Below are positions 1 through 8,156 of a stretch of 56,431 nucleotides of DNA, one piece after another. Position numbers and translations under genes: made by a program. Where the stretch lies: assembly GCA_944327285.1 (NCBI GenBank), contig CALVHG010000008.1, positions 1 through 56,431 of the forward strand. Reading direction: 5' to 3'. Under the pieces are notes generated by a model. That model searched no databases. It was not told the DNA's origin and saw nothing but the letters and a program-made list of their open reading frames with translations. Source of the stretch: an uncultured Desulfovibrio sp. (GTDB lineage: Bacteria > Desulfobacterota > Desulfovibrionia > Desulfovibrionales > Desulfovibrionaceae). The stretch's first letter is position 1. Each line of letters opens with the position of its first letter.

Positions 1-74
1 AAAACCGCGTTTTTTCCGCGAAACGACAGGCCGTATGGTTTGAAATGCACAGCATTTCAAACTGAAAATGCTCT
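1..74 (+). repeat. Family A repeat, copy A1 (cut by window edge)
   Basis: This is the right half of the family A element, beginning inside the GCGGAAAAACCGCG hairpin region. It contains the conserved string CGAAACGACAGGCCGTATGG and the terminal hairpin TTTGAAATGC-ACA-GCATTTCAAA. It ends in AAAATGCTCT followed by AG. The left half lies outside the window. Confidence 0.85.
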
Positions 75-89
75 AGAGCGTTTCACCTT
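75..89 (+). repeat. Truncated left end of a second family A element
   Basis: AGAGCGTTTCACCTT follows the end of copy A1 directly and matches the left end of full copies. The match stops after 15 bases, so it is a solo end or a deletion remnant just upstream of selD. Confidence 0.5.
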
Positions 90-120
90 AACGCCGGTTC
101 GGGCAACGCTACAGAAAAAT

Positions 121-126
121 AAGGAG
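121..126 (+). promoter_or_regulatory. Ribosome binding site that fixes the selD start
   Basis: AAGGAG lies six bases before ATG 133. The later in-frame ATG at 178 has no such site. This supports initiation upstream of the in-frame TGA at 166-168. Confidence 0.8.
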
Positions 127-132
127 TGCGGC

Positions 133-1194
133 ATGCAGCTTTTGCAGAAGGCCAAAGCCGCTGGCTGAGCGGCAAAGATGGCTCCAGGGGCCCTGGAGCA
201 GCTTTTGAGCGGTTTGTCGTCCGTTATGCCTGCGGCGCTGGAAACGCGCGTGCTGGCCGGGCGGGCCCGGAACGAAGATGCCGCCGTTGTGCGCGTGCCC
301 GCAGGCAGAGCGCTGGTGCAGACGGTGGACATCCTTGCGCCTATTGTCAACGACGCCTTTCATTTTGGCCGCATTGCCGCTGCCAACGCTCTTTCCGATG
401 TGTACGCGCTGGGGGGCGAGCCGTGGTGCGCCATGAATATTGCCTGCTTTCCGCAGGAGCTGGCCGAAAACGATCCCGAAGGCGTGCTTTCCGCAATTCT
501 GCGGGGCGGGGCGGAAGCTGCCGTGGAGGCCGGAGCCGTCATCGTGGGCGGGCATACGGTGCAGGATGACGAGCTCAAGTTCGGCCTGTCCGTCACCGGG
601 CTCATTGATCCGGAGCATATTGCGGAAAATCGCAATTTGCGTCCCGGTCTTGCGCTGGTGCTGACCAAGCCGCTGGGAACGGGGATTCTTGCCACGGGCG
701 TCAAGGCCGGCTGGGAAGGCGCCGGAGAGAGCGAGGCGGCCCTGTGCCGCTGGTGCGGGCGGCTTAATCGCTTCCCCGGCGAGGCCATCCGTCGTTTCTG
801 GCTGCCTGCCGCCACGGACGTGACCGGCTTCGGTCTGGCCGGGCATGCGTTGGAAATGGCGCTTGCGTCGGGCGTCTGCGTGGCGCTGGATATGGCGGCC
901 CTGCCGCTGCTGCCGCGCGTGCTGGACTATGCCAATGACGGTCTTATTCCGGCGGGCAGTTACAATAACCGCCGTCACTGCCTCTGCTCCCTGCGCCGGA
1001 GCGAGGGCGTGGACGACGCGCTGGAAATGGTGGCCTTTGATGCCCAGACATCGGGCGGAATGCTGCTGGCGGTTCCGCGGGATCGTCTGGAGGAAGTTCG
1101 GGCCTTCCTGCGGGAAAACGGCGATCTGGATGCCGTGGTGGGCGAAGTGCTGCCCGCGCAGGCGGACGGCGCGGCCCTCTGGCTGCGAAACTGA
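133..1194 (+). CDS. selD: Selenide, water dikinase SelD (selenoprotein with in-frame UGA)
   Basis: SelD makes selenophosphate from selenide and ATP, the selenium donor for selenocysteine and selenouridine. The open frame without a stop begins at ATG 178, but an upstream ATG at 133 has an ideal AAGGAG site and reads MQLLQKAKAAG-(TGA)-AAKMAP. The TGA falls exactly at the catalytic Cys/Sec position of SelD (Cys17 in E. coli), and the essential Lys follows at +3 (K15 here). Downstream, NEDAAV, the FGRIAAANALSDVYALGG block and VGGHTVQDDELKFGLSVTG match the ATP-binding AIRS-like fold. With Sec12 the protein is 353 aa, normal for the family. A hairpin just after the TGA fits a bacterial SECIS. The Sec reading is an inference from family alignment, RBS and hairpin; the SelD identity is firm. 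Confidence 0.93.
166..199 (+). promoter_or_regulatory. Sec codon (TGA 166-168) with putative bacterial SECIS hairpin
   Basis: The TGA at 166-168 is followed by the inverted repeat GCTCCAGGG/CCCTGGAGC at 181-199. Its apical loop is about 20-25 nt after the TGA and rich in G. Bacterial SECIS elements lie inside the coding region directly downstream of UGA with a small G-containing apical loop, so distance and shape fit. No SelB binding can be shown from sequence. Confidence 0.7.
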
Positions 1195-1236
1195 AGTCTG
1201 CCGGCAAGCAGGCATGTTGACGCTACATCGTTCTTC

Positions 1237-1395
1237 CGGGGGGAAGGAAACCCCCTTATCTCTGCTGTCGATGCCCGTAGCTTCCTTCGTCGCAACGGGC
1301 ACGGCCTGCGGCCGCCTTCGGTCGCGGCTAGCGCACAAGGGGCGTTTCCTTCCCCCCGGACCCCCCATCCTTCCCCCAACGCGCTTTTTCAGAGG
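1237..1395. repeat. Family B G-rich hairpin, copy B1, with inserted cassette
   Basis: The arms CCGGGGGGAAGGAAACCCCC (1237-1256) and AAGGGGCGTTTCCTTCCCCC (from 1337) pair around a ~78-nt loop. The loop holds the cassette TCTGCTGTCGATGCCCG...TTCGGTCG, also seen near 29.45 kb and, inverted, near 23.57 kb. The flank CCCCCCATCCTTCCCCCAAC then GCGC is the reverse of the arm flanking other B copies. The gap 1195-1665 holds only this and copy A2. Confidence 0.7.
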
Positions 1396-1491
1396 GACGC
1401 GGGGAGCATACGACAGGCCTCCTCCAGAGAATTTGCAGCATGTATGCTTTAATTGTTTGAAATAGATAGTAAATTTATGTTAACGCTTTCT

Positions 1492-1637
1492 AAGGCACTT
1501 TCAGTTTGAGTGCAAAGCATTTCAAATCATACTGCCTGTTATTTCGCGGAAAAAACGCGTTTTTTCCGCTCACTTTTGGCCGGGCGGCGCAGTGCCGCCG
1601 CCGCGCCTCTTGCCTTTTGCAAAGGCAAAATGTTTTA
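1492..1637 (-). repeat. Family A repeat, copy A2 (diverged, reverse)
   Basis: This is a reverse-orientation copy with many substitutions that keeps the order of the internal hairpins. The stem that reads GTTTCACC/GGTGAAAC in other copies is TTGCC/GGCAA here, still paired. It ends just upstream of the ribosome binding site of the first symporter gene. Confidence 0.7.
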
Positions 1638-1665
1638 TCGAGGGATAACAAGGAGTCTGGCGAGC

Positions 1666-3042
1666 ATGGGGAAAACGTCGCGTGAAGTGTTGGGGACCCG
1701 TCTGGGATTTTTGCTGCTGTCGGCCGGTTGTGCCATCGGCCTCGGCAATATCTGGCGTTTTCCCTATATTACAGGTCTGTATGGCGGCGCCGCCTTTGTC
1801 ATCATTTATCTGTGCTGTCTGCTGGCCGTAACGCCCATTCTGATTATGGAAATTGCCGTGGGACGCGCGGCCCGCTGCAATATGGGGCGCGCTCTGCGCA
1901 AGCTGGAGCCGGAGGGGACCTGGTGGCATCGCTTCGGCTGGCTGGCTCTGGTGGGCAGTTATCTGCTCATGATGTTCTACACAGTGGTGACGGGCTGGCT
2001 GCTTTCCTACTGCTGGTTTGCGCTGACCGGTCAGCTTTCCAGTCTTGACCCGGAAGGGGTGAAGAACTTCTTTTTCGGCACGCTGGCGGATGTCAAAGGG
2101 CAGGTTCTCGGCATGAGCGTTGCCGTGGGCGTAGGCTGCCTTGTCTGTTCGCTGGGCGTGCAGCGGGGGATAGAGCGGATTGTCAAGCTGATGATGGCCG
2201 GTCTGTTCCTTATTCTGATTCTGCTTGTCTTTCGTTCGCTGACCCTGCCGGGAGCGGGGGAGGGCGTTGCCTTCTATCTGGCCCCGGATTTCGGGCGACT
2301 GTTTGACAAGGGCTTTTTCAGCGCCTGCAATGCGGCCCTGAATCAGGCCTTTTTCACCATTTCCGTGGGTATCGGCTCCATGACTATTTTCGGCAGCTAT
2401 CAGCCTGACAATCGCAGTCTGGCGGGGGAGGGCGCCTGGATTGTGAGCATGGACACCTTTGTGGCCATTATGGCGGGGCTGGTGATTTTTCCCGCGTGCT
2501 TTGCTTTCGGCGTCGATGCCGGCGGCGGGCCGGGGCTTATCTTTGTGACGCTGCCCAATATCTTCAATGTGATGGATGGCGGCCGCATCTGGGGCATTTT
2601 GTTCTTCGTCTTCATGGCCTTTGCCGCCCTTTCCACGGTCATTGCTGTGTTCGAGAACATCATTTCCTACAGCATCGACGTCTGGGGCATGTCGCGCCGC
2701 GCCTCGTCCGCGCTGCACTTTGTCGGCCTGTGGCTCTGTTCGCTGCCGTGCGCGCTGGGCTTTAATGTCTGGGCCGACTTCCAGCCTCTGGGCAAGGGGA
2801 CCAGCGTGCTTGATCTGGAGGACTTTCTGATCAGCAATAACCTGCTCTTTGTGGGGACGCTGATGTTTCTTTTCTTCTGCTGCACGCGCTGGGGCTGGGG
2901 GTGGAAGAATTTTCTGGCAGAGGCCAACAAGGGGGAAGGTCTGCGTTTCCCGCACTGGCTGAAAGGGTATCTGACCTATGTTCTGCCCTGTCTGATCATC
3001 CTTGTTTTTGTCATGGGTTATGTGGAGCGCCTGAGCAAGTAA
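1666..3042 (+). CDS. Na+:neurotransmitter symporter (NSS/SNF) family transporter 1
   Basis: This is a 458-aa polytopic inner-membrane protein of the LeuT fold that would import an amino acid or amine with Na+. TM1 carries the family signature GLGNIWRFPY near residues 24-33, including the Asn of the Na1 site. TM6 has the NQAFFTISVGIGSM block, and TM8 carries AALST with the Thr-Ser pair of the Na2 site. ATG 1666 is chosen because AAGGAG lies at 1650-1655 and its N-terminus aligns residue for residue with the next gene; the open frame extends further upstream but only through a repeat. The length matches short bacterial NSS proteins with about 11 TMs. The substrate cannot be read from sequence. 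A homologous gene follows after 28 bases, so the two are probably co-transcribed. Confidence 0.92.
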   Translation: MGKTSREVLGTRLGFLLLSAGCAIGLGNIWRFPYITGLYGGAAFVIIYLCCLLAVTPILIMEIAVGRAARCNMGRALRKLEPEGTWWHRFGWLALVGSYLLMMFYTVVTGWLLSYCWFALTGQLSSLDPEGVKNFFFGTLADVKGQVLGMSVAVGVGCLVCSLGVQRGIERIVKLMMAGLFLILILLVFRSLTLPGAGEGVAFYLAPDFGRLFDKGFFSACNAALNQAFFTISVGIGSMTIFGSYQPDNRSLAGEGAWIVSMDTFVAIMAGLVIFPACFAFGVDAGGGPGLIFVTLPNIFNVMDGGRIWGILFFVFMAFAALSTVIAVFENIISYSIDVWGMSRRASSALHFVGLWLCSLPCALGFNVWADFQPLGKGTSVLDLEDFLISNNLLFVGTLMFLFFCCTRWGWGWKNFLAEANKGEGLRFPHWLKGYLTYVLPCLIILVFVMGYVERLSK

Positions 3043-3070
3043 GCCGGGCCGGAGTCTGGGAGTCGTTTTT

Positions 3071-4453
3071 ATGGCAGAGAAAAAAACGCGTGAAATGTTG
3101 AGCAGCCGTCTGGGCTTTCTGCTGCTGTCGGCGGGCTGCGCCATCGGCCTTGGCAACGTCTGGCGCTTTCCGTACATCACGGGCAATTATGGCGGAGCCA
3201 TCTTTGTCGGCATTTTTCTGATTTGTCTGCTGGCTGTTGTGCCCATCATGATCATGGAATTTGCCGTGGGGCGCGCCGCCCGGCGCAATATGGGGCTGGC
3301 CTTCGGCCGGCTGGAACCTGAGGGGACCCAGTGGCATCGTTTCGGCTGGTGGGCGCTGGTGGGCAGCTATGTGCTGATGATGTTTTATACTGTGGTGACG
3401 GGCTGGATGCTCCTTTACTGCTGGTATACGGCATCTGGCGCGTTGAGCGGGCTGCAACCGGCGCAGGTGGGAGCCTTTTTCGGCGAGGTGCTTGGAAGCG
3501 CCGGAACGCAGGTGCTGGGCATGACGCTGGTGGTGCTCATTGGCTCCGGCATCTGCGCCATGGGCGTGCAGAAGGGCGTGGAGCGCGTGGTCAAGCTCAT
3601 GATGGTCGGCCTTGTGCTCATCCTGCTGGTGCTGGTGGTGCGCGCCCTGCTTTTGCCCGGCGCCATGGAAGGCGTGCGCTTCTATCTTGTGCCTGACGTG
3701 GATCGCTTCCTGGAAAAGGGCGTGTTCAACGTCATCAGCGCGGCTATGAACCAGTCCTTTTTCTGTCTGTCTGTGGGCATTGGCGCCATGACCATTTTCG
3801 GCAGCTATCAGAGCAAGGAGCGCGCCCTGACTGGCGAAGCTCTCTGGATTACGCTGTTTAATACGCTGGTGGGCATTTTCGCCGGTCTGATTATCTTTCC
3901 CGCCTGCTTCTCGTTCGGTGTGTCGCCCAATTCCGGCCCCGGTCTTGTGTTCGTGACCCTGCCTAATATTTTCAACAACATGTTCCTCGGCCGGCTGTGG
4001 GGAACGCTGTTCTTCATCCTGATGGCCTTTGCGGCGCTGTCCACCGTCATCGCCGTGTTCGAGAACATCATTTCCTACAGCGTGGACGTCTGGGGCATGC
4101 CGCGCCGCCGGGCCGTGGTGCTGCACCTGATCGGCCTCTGGGTGCTTTCCCTGCCGTGCGCGCTGGGCTTCAATATCTGGTCCGACTTCCAGCCCTTCGG
4201 GGCGGGCACGTCGGTGCTGGATCTTGAAGACTTTATCATCAGCAATCATATGCTGCCGCTGGGCGGTCTGTTCTTCCTGCTGTTCTGTTGCATTCGCTAC
4301 GGCTGGGGCTGGGACAAGTTCATTGCGGAAACGGATACCGGCGAAGGCATGAAGTTTCCGGCCTGGCTGCGGCCGTATCTGACCTATATTCTGCCTCTGG
4401 TGATTCTCTTCCTGTTTGTCATGGGCTACGTGGATCGCTTCGGCGGCAAGTAG
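3071..4453 (+). CDS. Na+:neurotransmitter symporter (NSS/SNF) family transporter 2
   Basis: This 460-aa paralogue of the preceding gene has the same TM1 signature GLGNVWRFPY, the same TM6 block (NQSFFCLSVGIGAM) and the same TM8 FAALSTVIAVFENIISYSVD stretch. Most of the chain is alignable, so the pair reflects tandem duplication. A GGGAG site sits at 3058-3062 ahead of ATG 3071. The differences concentrate in the extracellular loop after TM3 (GALSGLQPAQVGAFF here, QLSSLDPEGVKNFFF in the first). The two may differ in specificity or affinity, or could act as a pair; this is inference. Transcription probably continues from transporter 1. Confidence 0.92.
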   Translation: MAEKKTREMLSSRLGFLLLSAGCAIGLGNVWRFPYITGNYGGAIFVGIFLICLLAVVPIMIMEFAVGRAARRNMGLAFGRLEPEGTQWHRFGWWALVGSYVLMMFYTVVTGWMLLYCWYTASGALSGLQPAQVGAFFGEVLGSAGTQVLGMTLVVLIGSGICAMGVQKGVERVVKLMMVGLVLILLVLVVRALLLPGAMEGVRFYLVPDVDRFLEKGVFNVISAAMNQSFFCLSVGIGAMTIFGSYQSKERALTGEALWITLFNTLVGIFAGLIIFPACFSFGVSPNSGPGLVFVTLPNIFNNMFLGRLWGTLFFILMAFAALSTVIAVFENIISYSVDVWGMPRRRAVVLHLIGLWVLSLPCALGFNIWSDFQPFGAGTSVLDLEDFIISNHMLPLGGLFFLLFCCIRYGWGWDKFIAETDTGEGMKFPAWLRPYLTYILPLVILFLFVMGYVDRFGGK

Positions 4454-4652
4454 GCTTTCGCTTCGGAGGGTCTGCCCGGAAAGAATGTTTTCCGGGCGGA
4501 CCGGAAGTGGAAAAAGGCTGGACCGTCCCCTGGCGATCGCTCCGGCGCTGCCTGCAGAAAGGCCGTGTGCCGTCCTTGAGGCTTGCCCTTCTTACCGGCT
4601 CAAGGCATACTGGCCCTGCTTTGCGGTAAAATTCGCCTTACAAGGAGAAATC

Positions 4653-5297
4653 ATGAGCGAACTGCTGTTGAACAGCCGCCCCGTGCGCAAAAAGTCCGTG
4701 CTGCGCGAATACGCGGAAGCTCTTTTTGTTGCCCTGCTCATCGCTTTTGTCATCAGAACCTTTGTGGTGCAGGCTTTCAAAATCCCTTCCGAATCGATGG
4801 TGCCGACGCTGCTGGTGGGCGATCATCTGCTGGGCAACAAGTTTGCCTATGGCATCAAGGTTCCGTTCACAGATTTTTATATCTACAAGGGGGAAGACCC
4901 CAAGCGCGGGGATGTTGTCATCTTTGAATATCCCAACGATCCTTCCGTGGATTACATCAAGCGCGTCATCGGCGTGCCCGGCGATACCATCAAGGTGGTC
5001 AACAAGCAGCTGTACGTCAACGGCGAAGCCGTGCGCGAGCCGTATATCCAGTTCATCGACGCCGACAGCATCCGCCCCATCCGCGACAATTTCGGCGAAG
5101 TGACCGTGCCCCCCGGCAAATATTTTATGATGGGCGATAACCGGGATAACTCCGAGGATTCGCGCTTCTGGGGCTTTGTGGATCGGTCGGCCATGCGCGC
5201 CAAGGCCTGGCGCATCTACTGGTCGTGGGAAGGCTTTTCCGGCAAGGGCGTGAGCGAGAGCGTCCGCTGGGATCGCCTTGGCATGGAAGTTAAATAA
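4653..5297 (+). CDS. lepB: Signal peptidase I
   Basis: LepB removes signal peptides from secreted proteins at the outer face of the inner membrane. The 214-aa product has one N-terminal TM (about residues 21-40), then the catalytic serine in PSESMVPT (S48) and the general-base lysine in YIKRVIGVPGD (K103). The C-terminal box GDNRDNSEDSRFWGF is also present. This is the compact single-TM form. ATG 4653 has AAGGAG at 4642-4647; an in-frame extension back to 4416 overlaps the previous gene and lacks family similarity. The ~200-bp gap to the symporter suggests its own promoter, but I could not assign one. Confidence 0.95.
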   Translation: MSELLLNSRPVRKKSVLREYAEALFVALLIAFVIRTFVVQAFKIPSESMVPTLLVGDHLLGNKFAYGIKVPFTDFYIYKGEDPKRGDVVIFEYPNDPSVDYIKRVIGVPGDTIKVVNKQLYVNGEAVREPYIQFIDADSIRPIRDNFGEVTVPPGKYFMMGDNRDNSEDSRFWGFVDRSAMRAKAWRIYWSWEGFSGKGVSESVRWDRLGMEVK

Positions 5298-5408
5298 ATT
5301 CGCATGATGACGCGGGAAAAAAGTTTTCTTTTCCCGCTGTCCGCAAGAGAGGGGCAGGAGCAATGGCTTGCGCGGCTCCCGCTCTTTTGCTAATCTGCGC
5401 CACAGTCT

Positions 5409-5492
5409 GCGAGAGTGGCGGAATTGGTAGACGCACTGGACTTAGAATCCAGCGGCCTGGCCATGCGGGTTCAAGTCCCGCCTCTCGCACCA
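5409..5492 (+). tRNA. tRNA-Leu (anticodon UAG)
   Basis: Acceptor arms GCGAGAG and CTCTCGC pair and are followed by discriminator A and encoded CCA. The D arm carries GAATTGGTAGACGC. The anticodon stem is CTGGA/TCCAG with loop CTTAGAA, giving TAG at 5443-5445. There is a long variable arm typical of class II tRNAs, and the T arm is GCGGG-TTCAAGT-CCCGC. It reads CUA/CUG leucine codons. Confidence 0.97.
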
Positions 5493-5508
5493 GTCCGCAT
5501 TTGAAAGG

Positions 5509-5541
5509 GCGGTCACGTTCCCGAGAACGTGGCCGCTTTTT
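5509..5541 (+). terminator. Intrinsic terminator after tRNA-Leu
   Basis: A 12-bp stem GCGGTCACGTTC/GAACGTGGCCGC with a CCGA loop is followed by five T residues, starting 17 bases after the tRNA CCA. Confidence 0.9.
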
Positions 5542-5580
5542 GTTTTCACACAGGGGGAAGCCATTTCTTTTTTGTCGGCT

Positions 5581-5706
5581 AGAGCCTTTCACCTTTGAAA
5601 AGGGTGAAACGCGAGGCGGCGGCACAGCGCCGCCCGGCCCAAAGTGAGCGGAAAAAACCGCATTTTTTCCGCGAAACGATAGGCAGTGATATTGAAATTC
5701 ATTTTC
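5581..5706 (+). repeat. Family A repeat, copy A3
   Basis: The left end AGAGCCTTTCACC is preceded by CT, and the GC-rich hairpin and GCGGAAAAAACCGC hairpin are present. The right terminal hairpin is degraded (GATATTGAAATTCATTTTC). It lies between the tRNA terminator and chemoreceptor 1. Confidence 0.75.
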
Positions 5707-5746
5707 TATTATGGTAAGGGAAAGCATTCTTCATACAGGAGGCGGT

Positions 5747-7405
5747 ATGACAAGAATGCAGCGGGAATTCTTTTTTGGAATAGCAATTTATTTTGTTTTT
5801 CTTATTGTTTTCTGTATTTATAGTGGTTTTTTAGCTTTTAATAAGGAGATTAAAGAAATTGACACATCACTTTCACGAGCGGGAAGAAGTATTATTTCAA
5901 TAGTTTCTGATAAAGATATTCAGCGCATTATAGAATCTGAAAGAGTTCCGAATGAATGGTATGATGAACTAGTATATCGAATGAGTAATTTTTGCACGCT
6001 GTATAAGCTGGATTATGTCTATATTCTTGGTTTCGATGGTAAGAAACTTTATTTTATTGCGACCAGTGCGACAGAAGAGGATATACGGGAACAGACGTAT
6101 GAGCGCCCCTATGATGTCTACGAGGGGGAGGCGGTAAGCATCATGCTGCACGCTTTGCAAAGTGGCAAGCCTCAGTCCGATATGCTGGAGGGGATGCGCT
6201 CCCTGTATCTGCCGTATACTTTGCCGGGAGAAACGAAGATTCTGTTATGTGCCGATATGTCTAACAGCAGAGTACGGGAAGGGGTTATCGCGGCTGTCCT
6301 GTCGTCGTGCGTGACTGGCGCACTTTTTTTGCTGGCGACGATACCTTTACTGTATGTGGACTGGCGCTCTCAGAAACGACAGAAAGCTCTTATAGCTGAT
6401 GCTGCGCGCAGAGCCGCCGAGGTAGACTCCCTGAATGCTGCGCTGGAAACGCGAATCAAGGAGACAGAAGAGCAGGTACTTCTGGCCCGGCAAGCCCGGC
6501 ATGAGGCAGAGGTGGCACGCCATGAAGCAGAACGTGCCAGACATGCGGGAATGCAGGCAGCGGCGGGAGAGTTGGAAGGTAGCGTGAGCATTCTTTCTTC
6601 GGCGGCAGAAAAGCTGTCTGGACAGATGAAACAGTCGGATCGAGGGTTGGCCGAAGCCGCACAACGATTGAGTGAAGCAGAGATTGCCATGAACGAGATG
6701 ACGGCGAGTCTTGTCGAAGTCGTGCGCAATGTGCAGGAGGCGTCAGGCATGGCAGCGGAAACGCGACGGCAGGCGCATGCGGGGGCAGATATCGTTCAGC
6801 GGGCGTTACAGAGCGTACAGGCTGTGCGTCATGCGGCAGAGGCTTTGAAAGAGGATATGCGGCTACTCAGTGAGCATACATCAGTGATCAATCGGATTAT
6901 GGTCGTGATTTCTGATATTGCGGATCAGACGAACTTGTTGGCGCTCAATGCCGCCATCGAAGCCGCACGTGCCGGAGATGCCGGACGTGGTTTTGCCGTC
7001 GTAGCCGATGAGGTACGCAAACTGGCGGAGAAAACAATGGCGTCCACTGTCGAAGTCGGAGAGGCTGTCAAGAGGATTCTGCATAGCATGTCGCGGAATA
7101 CGGCGGCGGTGAATGACGCTGTAGCCGGGGTAGAGCAGACGGCAAGTCTTGCGGGAGAGGCGCAGACGGCGTTACAGGCGATTGTGAGTAATGCGGAAAA
7201 GGCTGCGGACGAGATTGGAGCGATTGCAACAGCCGGAAGGCAGCAATCAACGGTTTGTGAAACTCTTAATCAGACGCTTACGGAGATTAGCAGTGTTGCG
7301 CGGCAGACATCGGGGCTGATCGCAGACTCATCCCACGCCGTCATGGAGCTGGCGCAGCAAACGATGACTCTGGGCGGTCTTGTTGCCACGCTCAAGAATG
7401 CCTGA
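5747..7405 (+). CDS. Methyl-accepting chemotaxis protein 1
   Basis: This 552-aa transmembrane chemoreceptor would relay a periplasmic signal to CheA/CheW. TM1 spans about residues 8-30, a periplasmic part runs to about 180, and TM2 is near 185-208. No clear HAMP follows; an Ala/Glu/Arg-rich coiled coil leads into the cytoplasmic signalling domain. The conserved tip [19 protein letters not shown] starts near residue 387, with [13 protein letters not shown] after it. ATG 5747 is preferred because AGGAGG lies at 5737-5742; ATG 5711 would overlap the repeat. The first ~330 bases are clearly AT-richer than the rest, suggesting a sensor module of separate origin. The ligand is unknown. Confidence 0.9.
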   Translation: MTRMQREFFFGIAIYFVFLIVFCIYSGFLAFNKEIKEIDTSLSRAGRSIISIVSDKDIQRIIESERVPNEWYDELVYRMSNFCTLYKLDYVYILGFDGKKLYFIATSATEEDIREQTYERPYDVYEGEAVSIMLHALQSGKPQSDMLEGMRSLYLPYTLPGETKILLCADMSNSRVREGVIAAVLSSCVTGALFLLATIPLLYVDWRSQKRQKALIADAARRAAEVDSLNAALETRIKETEEQVLLARQARHEAEVARHEAERARHAGMQAAAGELEGSVSILSSAAEKLSGQMKQSDRGLAEAAQRLSEAEIAMNEMTASLVEVVRNVQEASGMAAETRRQAHAGADIVQRALQSVQAVRHAAEALKEDMRLLSEHTSVINRIMVVISDIADQTNLLALNAAIEAARAGDAGRGFAVVADEVRKLAEKTMASTVEVGEAVKRILHSMSRNTAAVNDAVAGVEQTASLAGEAQTALQAIVSNAEKAADEIGAIATAGRQQSTVCETLNQTLTEISSVARQTSGLIADSSHAVMELAQQTMTLGGLVATLKNA

Positions 7406-7409
7406 TTAT

Positions 7410-7457
7410 AGAGCAATTTCAGTTTGAATGCTTCACATTTCAAACAGAAATTGCTCT
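7410..7457. repeat. Minimal family A derivative (48-bp near-palindrome), copy A4
   Basis: The ends AGAGCAATTTCAGTTTG and CAAACAGAAATTGCTCT are inverted repeats matching at 16 of 17 positions around a short centre. It equals the two ends of family A without the internal hairpins. It begins five bases after the chemoreceptor 1 stop and could also serve as its terminator. Confidence 0.7.
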
Positions 7458-7490
7458 AAAAAGCCGTTTGAGAAGTCCTCGCACTGCCTG

Positions 7491-7520
7491 AAAAAAGAAT
7501 CCCCGGCATGGAGCCGGGGC
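7491..7520 (-). terminator. Intrinsic terminator of the AT-rich orphan gene
   Basis: On the minus strand the stem CCCCGGC/GCCGGGG (7501-7519) is followed by ATTCTTTTTT. It lies about 35 bases past the stop at 7555. Confidence 0.8.
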
Positions 7521-7554
7521 GTATTCTGCCTTCCACAAAAGTCCCTCTTACCTG

Positions 7555-8031
7555 TCAGAAGGCGGGGGCTTTGCTACAAATATCATGGTTCAGGAAAATT
7601 CGGATAAGTTCCCTGTCATTTTTGTCCAGAAAGATAAATTCAAGATTCTCATAACCATTACGAAAATTTTTTTTGTTTACGTCACAGAGGTAACTGGAAA
7701 AGGCCTTTCTCATGAGAGATTCGGAAAAGTTCGCGTAAGCCTCTTCTCTTGTTCCATTTGTTATGGCGATGGTCTGTGTTACCTTGTTATTTTTCGGATC
7801 AAAGGAGATATCTTTAAGGAACCTTGTCTCCTCCAGCTGGAGAGGCAGTTGTTTTTTTATTTCTGCGATGCTCAATTCTTTTTTGAACGCCACATGCGTG
7901 GGCAGGTCAAACTTTTTCGTCAACATATCGTCAGAAAGAGTCGTACATGCCGCAGAACAGAGAATGAAAGCAACTGGACCTATCTTTTTACAGATTAGGC
8001 CCATAATGATATTTGTTATGAATCCGTGCAT
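7555..8031 (-). CDS. Putative lipoprotein, unrecognised
   Basis: I do not recognise a family for this 158-aa product. The N-terminus is hydrophobic (IGPVAFILCSAAC) and looks like a signal peptide with a possible lipobox, SAAC, though the -3 residue is not the usual Leu. The mature part is charged and soluble, rich in Lys, Asn and Phe. Codon usage is AT-rich, unlike the neighbours, suggesting recent acquisition. ATG 8031 has only a weak GAGAG site; an internal ATG at 8004 is an alternative with no better site. A good intrinsic terminator follows on the minus strand, which supports a real gene. It is a monocistronic unit between convergent chemoreceptor 1 and downstream repeats. Confidence 0.6.
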   Translation of the reverse strand: MHGFITNIIMGLICKKIGPVAFILCSAACTTLSDDMLTKKFDLPTHVAFKKELSIAEIKKQLPLQLEETRFLKDISFDPKNNKVTQTIAITNGTREEAYANFSESLMRKAFSSYLCDVNKKNFRNGYENLEFIFLDKNDRELIRIFLNHDICSKAPAF

Positions 8032-8050
8032 AGTTTTCTCTCGCAGCGGA

Positions 8051-8091
8051 AAGGGCGGGCATGCTGGAAAGCGTGCCCGCCCTTATTTTTT
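8051..8091 (+). terminator. Terminator-like hairpin upstream of the orphan gene
   Basis: AAGGGCGGGCA pairs with TGCCCGCCCTT around a 12-nt segment and is followed by ATTTTTT on the plus strand. No plus-strand gene ends nearby, so it may insulate the region or be a leftover of an inserted segment. Confidence 0.5.
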
Positions 8092-8156
8092 ATGCTCCGG
8101 GGGACGGCAGGCACCGGGATCGCGTCGGCGTCTCCGCAGCCTTTCATCTTCCTGAA

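Noticed and set aside
178-1194. SelD starting at ATG 178
   Set aside because: No ribosome site, and it would remove the catalytic Cys/Sec and its region; ATG 133 with the UGA read through is far better.
4470-4501. Terminator after the second symporter
   Set aside because: GTCTGCCCGGAAA pairs with TTTCCGGGCGGAC but no T tract follows and the next gene is on the same strand; left unlisted as uncertain.
5692-5712. Promoter TTGAAA...TATTAT before chemoreceptor 1
   Set aside because: The spacing between hexamers is only nine bases.
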